Shown here in pieces: positions 57,805-64,000 of a DNA stretch of 64,000 nt. The position numbers and the translations under genes are program-made. How positions within the stretch are numbered: the first letter of the stretch is position 1; every line of letters begins with the position of its first letter. Origin of the DNA: Rehmannia glutinosa (taxonomy: Eukaryota > Streptophyta > Magnoliopsida > Lamiales > Orobanchaceae); assembly GCA_016081115.2 (NCBI GenBank), contig JABTTQ020000362.1:496026-560025 (forward strand), read 5' to 3'. Below the pieces are notes generated by a model. The model ran no database searches. It was not told where the DNA came from and saw only the letters and a program-made list of their open reading frames with translations.

Positions 57805-58291
57805 TAAGAAAAAGAAATCAGTAAGAGCTGATCGACGTTACAGTACTCAAGAGTACAACATATATATGCTTCCATCAATCGCGTGAACTGTGTGTCCCGA
57901 ATAAGGCATTGCCATTGTTTCTTTTAAATAGATCCTTCTTTACATGTGAATCTAAAAGACCATGTTTGTTGTGTTCAAATAAGAGTTTGAGACGCCCCTC
58001 GCAGTTTTAATGTTCATTGTCTATTGTCTGATATTAATTTTCAATCGTACTTGTGTTCCTTTGCAATTGATGAAAATTTGAATTCCTAACTAAAATCTTG
58101 GCATTATATATTTATATTTCACTCTAAATTGTTTGTGAAATTTTTTATTTTGCGCCTGGTTAGAATAAGAGAAACCAATGTGTTAATGTTAAACATATTT
58201 ATTTTCTTACACTTGTCATAGTCAAATTAATTTTTCATTATATTATTATCATCTTAAGATTTTCACGAACCAGAACATATCAGACAAAACA
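57805..58291 (+). other. 3' flank of the GH1 gene
   Basis: Contains AATAAG at 57899 and 57977 and T-rich stretches that could serve 3' end formation; no canonical AATAAA is seen. No other gene. Confidence 0.45.
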
Positions 58292-58598
58292 TGAAAATAT
58301 ACATGATCACATTGATGATACACATGGCACCTCCAGATTGCATCATCACTGAATCCTATGATGATCTTCCGTAGCATATGATTGCCTAATGATTATGTGT
58401 AGCTGTCATTTTCATCCTTATCCGTATTTCTTGTACTCAATAGAATAGTGACAAGTGTCAATCTAGATTCTTCATCATTTGTATAAATGTACCTTGTCTG
58501 CAGCATATTAATCATCCAATGAAAGACTATTGAGTACAACATCTATATTCTCTTTGTTCCCTTTTCTTTGTTTCATCAATGGCAATTCCAAAATACCA
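58292..58598 (+). repeat. 5' LTR of the downstream copia element
   Basis: 307 bp, TG..CA. It carries about 25 bp near 58350-58390 that the 3' LTR lacks. Confidence 0.85.
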
Positions 58599-58601
58599 AA
58601 A

Positions 58602-58612
58602 TGGTATCACAG
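58602..58612 (+). promoter_or_regulatory. Copia primer binding site
   Basis: TGGTATCACAG four bases after the LTR end, tRNA-Met type. Confidence 0.75.
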
Positions 58613-58656
58613 GTACTCCATCCCTTTTCTATTCCTTTTTCATCCTTAGCTCACCA

Positions 58657-59600
58657 TGTCAACAACACCTCAAGAACAAGTTATCCAGGTGCAAAACAGC
58701 TCATATCCACCAAGCTCGGTGGAGGTATCAAGTTTTGTGACTATTCGAGGCTATGGTCTTCTTGGATACATTAATGGCACAGTGGCTATGCCACGTAAAT
58801 ATATTTGGTACATAAAACCAATGTTTTGAATCTTTGCTTATTCCACCTAGACTAGGCAAGACCAACTTCTTGCCTCTTGGTTCTTGTCTTCTTTATCGAT
58901 AGCATTTTGATATCCACTTTGTTGGTTTTAATACCTCTAAGGAGATTTGGGAATCCTTGGAGACTACTTTTTCTAGTCGAACTCGGCCAAACTTATGCAA
59001 TATCGATTGCGATTCTGACATCACCAAGAAGGGAAGTATGTCCATGAGGGAATATTTCAATAAGGTAAAAAGTCTGTTGTGACTTATTAACCTCTCGGGA
59101 GAAAAGGTGAGTGACCAACAATGATTTCTTACATTCTATCTAGTCCGGGGTCCGAATATAATGTTGTATTGGTTTGATCACTTCAAGAGCTATGCCTGCA
59201 CCCTCACGAAATTTACTCTATTCATTAAGTTTTGAAAATATATTGGAATCTCTTGTGGAATGCTCTCACGACTTAGAAGGACATGCCTTATCTGTTAATC
59301 TTAGCACTCATACAAATTCTTACAGAAGAGGAGTAAGTTCATATGGGGGTAGAGGAAGAAATGCACCTCAAGGATCTAGAGGCGAGAGGAATGAGTGGAA
59401 ATCCAAGAGGAAGAGGTGGCATAGGTTACTTCAATAATAGGCCAGGATGTTAAATCTTCCATTATAATAACCATACCGAGATAAGTGTTATTATAGGAGT
59501 GACCTCGTTTCAATCCTAGCGAGTGGAGGCAATCAATACCAACGAGTTCCAATTCTTCAAATCACTCAACAAATATTGCTAATCTTGGAGGATCCGGAAG
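58657..59600 (+). pseudogene. gag: Copia gag relic
   Basis: Starts MSTTPQEQVIQVQNSSYPPS at 58657. IRGYGLLGYINGTVAMPRKY then matches the gag start of many copia elements, followed by MQYRLRF-type and ISYILSSPGSEYNVVLVSS fragments in other frames. A Gly/Arg-rich block (59320-59410) precedes a damaged knuckle region (about 59440-59490). Broken by many shifts. Confidence 0.7.
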
Positions 59601-60900
59601 TAGCTAATGATGATATATCTTTGGTACCCGGATTATGGAGCAACCAACCATATCACTTATGATATGAGTAATCGAATCTAGTGCTGATTACCAAGGCACG
59701 AAGAAGGTCCAAATGGCAAATGAAACAAGTTTGGCTATATCTCATGTTCGTAATTCAATAGTAAAGTCACCACATTCTGTTTCTCTCTTGAATTCATCCT
59801 TAAAAATCATTACATCACATAACTAAGAATCTTATCGGTGTTGCTCGGTTTGCTAGAGATAACAAAGTTTTCTTTGAATTTCACCCATTTGTTTGTCTTG
59901 TGAAGGACCGGCGATCGGGGGAGTTCCTTCTCCGAGGAGACTTGAAAATGGCCTCTACAATTTTCATCTCACAAAGTCTCGAGTTCATTCTTCTTCTTTT
60001 CCATTCAATCAAACAGAAAGCTTGTTGTTAATCCTGCGTGAAGTTAGAACAAAGTAGATCTAGCCTTATGGAATTTGTAGACTAGGTCATGCTTATGTTG
60101 AGATTGTCAAGAAAGCACTACAAAGTTGTAATATTCCCTTCTTTGATAATCAAAGTAATTTTATTTGCTTCTTTGCCTCCAATCTAAATGTCACAAGTTA
60201 CCTTTTTCCAATTCCGATTCTCATCACTATGATATGTTTGATGTTATACATCGATCTTTCGGGACCAAAGACCTATTAAGTCTTTCCATGGTTATACTTA
60301 CTATGTCAGTTTATTGATGATGCTATAACATATACTTGGTTTTACCCTCTCAAAGCTAAATCGACACTAAGGGTCGCATTTATGCACCTTAAGGCTCACA
60401 TTGAAACACAATTTAATAAGAAAATAAAATGTGTTCAAAGTGATGGGGGAGAGAATTCAAGGCTTTGGACAACTTCTTTTCGAAAATGGCATTCTATCAT
60501 AGAATATCATGCCCATATACTCGAGCAAAATGGCTTAGCGAGAAAGAAAACATAGACACATTGTAGAAATTGGCCTTTCCCTTCTCGTCAATCCCGGCTA
60601 CATTCCAAGCATTGGGATGATGCTTTTACTAGTGTTGTGCACCTCATTAATAGAACACCTTCAAAAATCCTCCACTATAAGAGTCTCTATGAGGCCCTTA
60701 CAGCGCTAAGCCGGACTATCACATGACTTAAAGGTTTTGGTTGTCTATGTTTTCCTTATCTAAGACCATATAACCACAACAAGCTTGAACCTAGAAGTCT
60801 ACCTAGCATTTTTCTTGGATATCATCCTCAGTATATAGGCTATAAGGTGTTTTTCCTACTAAAACGGTCATTATAACTAGGCATGTCATCTTTTATGAGA
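59601..60900 (+). pseudogene. pol (PR-IN): Copia protease remnant and integrase relic
   Basis: After a poorly readable protease area (59600-59900), RLGHAYVEIVKKAL (60079-60120) marks the GAG-pre-integrase HHCC region. The integrase core shows YIDLSGPK, FIDDAITYTWFYPLKAKS, KIKCVQSDGGE and DDAFTSVVHLINRTPSKIL, ending in KPYNH/FLGYHPQYIGYK-type sequence. Integrase before RT is diagnostic of copia. Not translatable as read. Confidence 0.75.
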
Positions 60901-61299
60901 ACACATTCCTTCTCCAAAAAATTTTCACTCGAGCAAGAAGAATTCCATCAGCAAGCGGGTCCCTTATTTAAACTTATTTTCCTAATCGATTCGATACACC
61001 TCCTCATTCCCCTCAATCAAGTCCCTCTGTTCCCTCATTACACACTCCTAGCACACAAGATTCTCGATAACAATTACACTTCACCTATCACACATTCCTC
61101 CTCTCCTTCTACACAAAGTATGGTGGTACTATTACAATTGACTTACCTATCGAGAATGCTAATTTACCCGCTAATGATGTTGCTCCCAATGTGACGGTAC
61201 TCATTCAATGATTATAAGATCCAAGTATGGGATCTATAAGCCTAAGACATACATTGTTGAACGATTTCGAGCCACATAATTTGGAGGATGCCTTGAGTT

Positions 61300-62780
61300 A
61301 GCCGAATAAAAGCCGCTGCCAGCAGAGAGTATCGAGGCTTTGCTTAAGAATAAAACTTGGATCTTGTGTCCATTACCACCGAACGAGAGAGGTTATTGGG
61401 TGCAAATGGGTATACAAAACCAAAACAAATCTTTGATGGATCTCTAGCCAAGTACAAGGTAGAGCTTGTAGCCAAGGATACACCCAATTGGTGGTTTTGA
61501 TTATCAAGAAACTTACGATCCTGTGATTAAACCTTCTACCATCGAGTTGTTTTGTCCATTGCCTTATCAAAGGGATGGAGAATCGAGACAATTGGATGTT
61601 GATAATGCCTTTTTGAATGGAGATATTGATACGAGTTATATATGGAACAACCTCAGGGTTTGAACTTTTAAAGGGACGAGAACATGGTGTGCAAGCTTAC
61701 TAAATCTTTGTATGGGCTCAAACAAGCTTCCGAGCTTGGTCAAGCAAGTTGGGGAGTGTCCTCTTATTTCGGGGTTCATTGTTTCCCAGAGTGACACCTC
61801 TTTGTACATTAAGCATGATCAATCTCATACAAATCTTGTCTTAACTTATGTTGATAACATTATTGTTACGAGGAGATAATAATCATGCCATTCATCGGCT
61901 TGTCCGTCGGATGAATCAACATTTTTCATTAAAGGATTTGGGAGAGATACATTTCTTCTTGAGGATTGAGTTCACGCAACTAAGAAAAGGATGTTCTTGA
62001 GTCGAGAAAAAAAAATATGTAGAAGATCTTATCATCAATTTTGGAATGTAGGGTGCTAAAGGGCTTAGTACTTTACGATTACTAACAATTCATTGTCTAA
62101 ATCCAGAGAAAGTCCCACAGTGGATAGCAAGTTGTATAGACAAATTGTTGGAGGTCTTGAGTATGCTACAACTACCAAACCCGAAATCGCTACGATATCA
62201 ATAAAGTCGGTCAATATATGCAAAATCCCTTGGATACCTATTGGAATAGAATTATTAGATATCTTGTTGGATCAATTGATTTTGACCGCACTTCTCATCT
62301 TCCTCCAATTTGAATTTAATTGCATATGCAAATGCTGATTGGGCATCGATTTGGATGACAGAAGATCAACATCAAGTTCTTGTGTGTTTTTAGGAGACAA
62401 TCTTGTTTCTTGGAGCTCTAAGAAACATCCTATTATATCAAGATTAAGATCTTGACGAGAATATAGGAGCTTAGCCCATGTTACTTGTGACATTATTTGG
62501 ATGCAATCATTGTTGAGAGAGTTGCGGATCAAGCAAGACAGGTACCAATTGTTAGGGTTGATAATCAAGGAGCTATTTCTTTTGCAAGAAATCTAATTCA
62601 AAGATTCTAGGACTAAGCACTTGGAACTTGACATCCATTTTATCGAGAGAAAGTTATGAATAAAATGATTGTTGTTAGACATGTGCCTTCTCATGATCAA
62701 GGTTGCGGACATCCTCGCAAATCGCTTTCGGCCAATTCTTCATTCGCCTTCGCAATAAGCTTGGTGTTGCTCCTAAAGGC
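61300..62780 (+). pseudogene. pol (RT-RH): Copia reverse transcriptase and RNase H relic
   Basis: RT blocks include GANGYTKPK (about 61400), VVLSIALSKGW, MEQPQGLN, KLTKSLYGLKQAS (61693-61731) and YVDNIIV (about 61847-61868), where the second Asp of the catalytic YVDD is Asn. RNase H shows YANADWAS (62324-62347) and LELDIHFIERK (62621-62653). Frame shifts are present every 50-150 bases. The Asn substitution alone would inactivate the RT. Confidence 0.75.
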
Positions 62781-62789
62781 ACATTCGAA

Positions 62790-62799
62790 TTGAGGGGGT
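62790..62799 (+). promoter_or_regulatory. Copia polypurine tract
   Basis: TTGAGGGGGT immediately before the TGAAAATATAC start of the 3' LTR. Confidence 0.7.
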
Positions 62800-63072
62800 T
62801 GAAAATATACATGATCACATTGATGATACACATGGCACCTCTAGATTGCATCATCTTTGAATCCTATGTGTAGCTGTCATTTTCATCCTTATCCGTATTT
62901 CTTGTACTTAATAGAATAGTGACAAGTGTCTATCTAGATTTTTCACCTAGTTTGTATAAATGTACCTTGTCTTTGCAAAGCATATTAATCATCAATGAAA
63001 GACTATTGAGTACAATGACTACATTCTCTTTGTTCCTTTTATTGTTTCATCAAAGGCAATTCAAAAATACCA
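62800..63072 (+). repeat. 3' LTR of the downstream copia element
   Basis: 273 bp, matching 58292-58598 with a 25-bp gap and scattered substitutions. Confidence 0.85.
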
Positions 63073-64000
63073 AAAACATACCCAAAATATGCACCCTTTC
63101 ACCCTCAAACGACAAGAACATAAATTCCGCACAAACTCAAATCAACAACACGAAGGAAAAGATTGGAGAACACTCTAAGAAACTCATGTTTGCCAAAAAT
63201 TTGATCTCAACACTTTGCAAGTGTACATTGTAGTTTATAAGATATTGGCAAGCAAAGCCGTATCTTAGTGATTGAATACGAAACACGTAGACTATAATAA
63301 TATCATATTCCAATTTTATTGAAGCGACGAAAATCAAGAAATAATTATCAAATCTAAACAAATAAAATAAAAGATGTAAATTTTATAAAAACCGAAACTC
63401 CACATGCAAGTCTTTTCAACAAATATGAAAGCGACCCTAGGCACATGATCTCAACATGCTCCTTCAACATTAAATCCAATCAATATTCATCAAAACCAAT
63501 TCATGTATTTCTATGGGTTCAATTCTTATACTAGTTTATTCCCCCTCCCGGATGGTGTATAAACAATTGATTAATAATAATGTAGATTTCCGATATGTTA
63601 CAACTATTATTAACTCTCAAAAGATCTTTGATTGAATGACTCCCCACAAACAATTGTAAGTCTCGACTCGTTAGACTGTTTGTGTCTAAATTCGATTTCC
63701 GCTTTTTAACTCATCTCCGAATTTTGGACTAACAAATAGGACATGTAAATTATTGATCGATAATCTATAAGAAATAAGCACTCGAATTCATAAAATAGAA
63801 TACATAAATCAATTTAGAAACCAATCAATCAAGATTTAACATGAATCCACAATTTTGATTATCCAGTAGGATCATAAAGATCCCAACATATTTGATAACA
63901 AATTCATAGATAAATATGAAATCAAATAGTTTGACATCGTTTATGTACAAACAAGAGATCTAAACTAAGAAAGAAAACCCTTCTTGTCGGGATGAATCTT
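63073..64000. other. AT-rich right end of the window
   Basis: No gene, structural RNA or clear repeat recognised. Confidence 0.5.

Larger units (their letters stand above)
58292..63072 (+). mobile_element. Ty1/copia retrotransposon, decayed
   Basis: Short LTRs (58292-58598 and 62800-63072, both TGAAAATATACATGATC..AATACCA) enclose gag, integrase, RT and RNase H in copia order. A Met-type primer site follows the left LTR and a polypurine tract (TTGAGGGGGT) precedes the right one. Flanks AAACA and AAAAC are the same up to one A in a run, so the target duplication is probable. Frame shifts are dense throughout. Confidence 0.85.

Overview
This window is nuclear DNA of a flowering plant, most likely a eudicot. 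It has large introns with GT..AG borders, plant-type LTR retrotransposons of several lineages, Mutator-like elements, an integrated plant pararetrovirus and one plant-type family-1 beta-glucosidase gene with 13 exons. The glucosidase most resembles the group that includes strictosidine and other alkaloid or iridoid glucosidases, which hints at an asterid; that is inference. I see no bacterial genes, no CRISPR, no rRNA and no convincing tRNA.

Layout. 1-6396: most of a SIRE-like Ty1/copia element that keeps gag, lacks recognisable pol, and carries a second sense ORF resembling the plant-transposon-protein domain; its 1.5-kb 3' LTR holds a GACCGG cluster, a TATA box and an array of covarying hairpins. 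6397-10640: remnant of a Mutator-like element with a Ulp1-type protease relic (+) facing a MuDR-type transposase relic (-). 11586-22386: a complete-ended Ty3/gypsy Tat-lineage element on the minus strand (TSD CACTA), with dual RNase H domains, an antisense extra ORF and a 98-bp hairpin satellite before its 3' LTR. About 22560-29850: a decayed caulimovirid genome (movement protein, coat protein, protease, RT/RNase H, TAV-like region, promoter and poly(A) signal). 30250-33410: AT-rich DNA with a 500-bp tandem duplication and a TAATAC-rich minisatellite. 33411-43440: a young Ty3/gypsy Tekay/Del chromovirus (TSD TAGAT). 43664-44211: a short poly(A)-tailed retrocopy. 45253-46890: LTR and MITE-like fragments. 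47146-57804: the GH1 beta-glucosidase gene. 58292-63072: a decayed Ty1/copia element.

The GH1 gene is the only evident host gene. Its first intron is stretched from a few hundred bases to 6.5 kb by three nested insertions: a TIR element with a 9-bp TSD, a second TIR element inside it, and a 4-kb solo LTR (TSD CCGTT) inside that. Both catalytic glutamates and the 13-exon layout are kept, but reading frame is lost at single-base deficits in homopolymers.

These deficits, and repeated CAGGT versus CAGT differences between paired LTRs, suggest that part of the apparent gene decay here may be assembly or base-calling error. Frameshift calls throughout should be read with that in mind.
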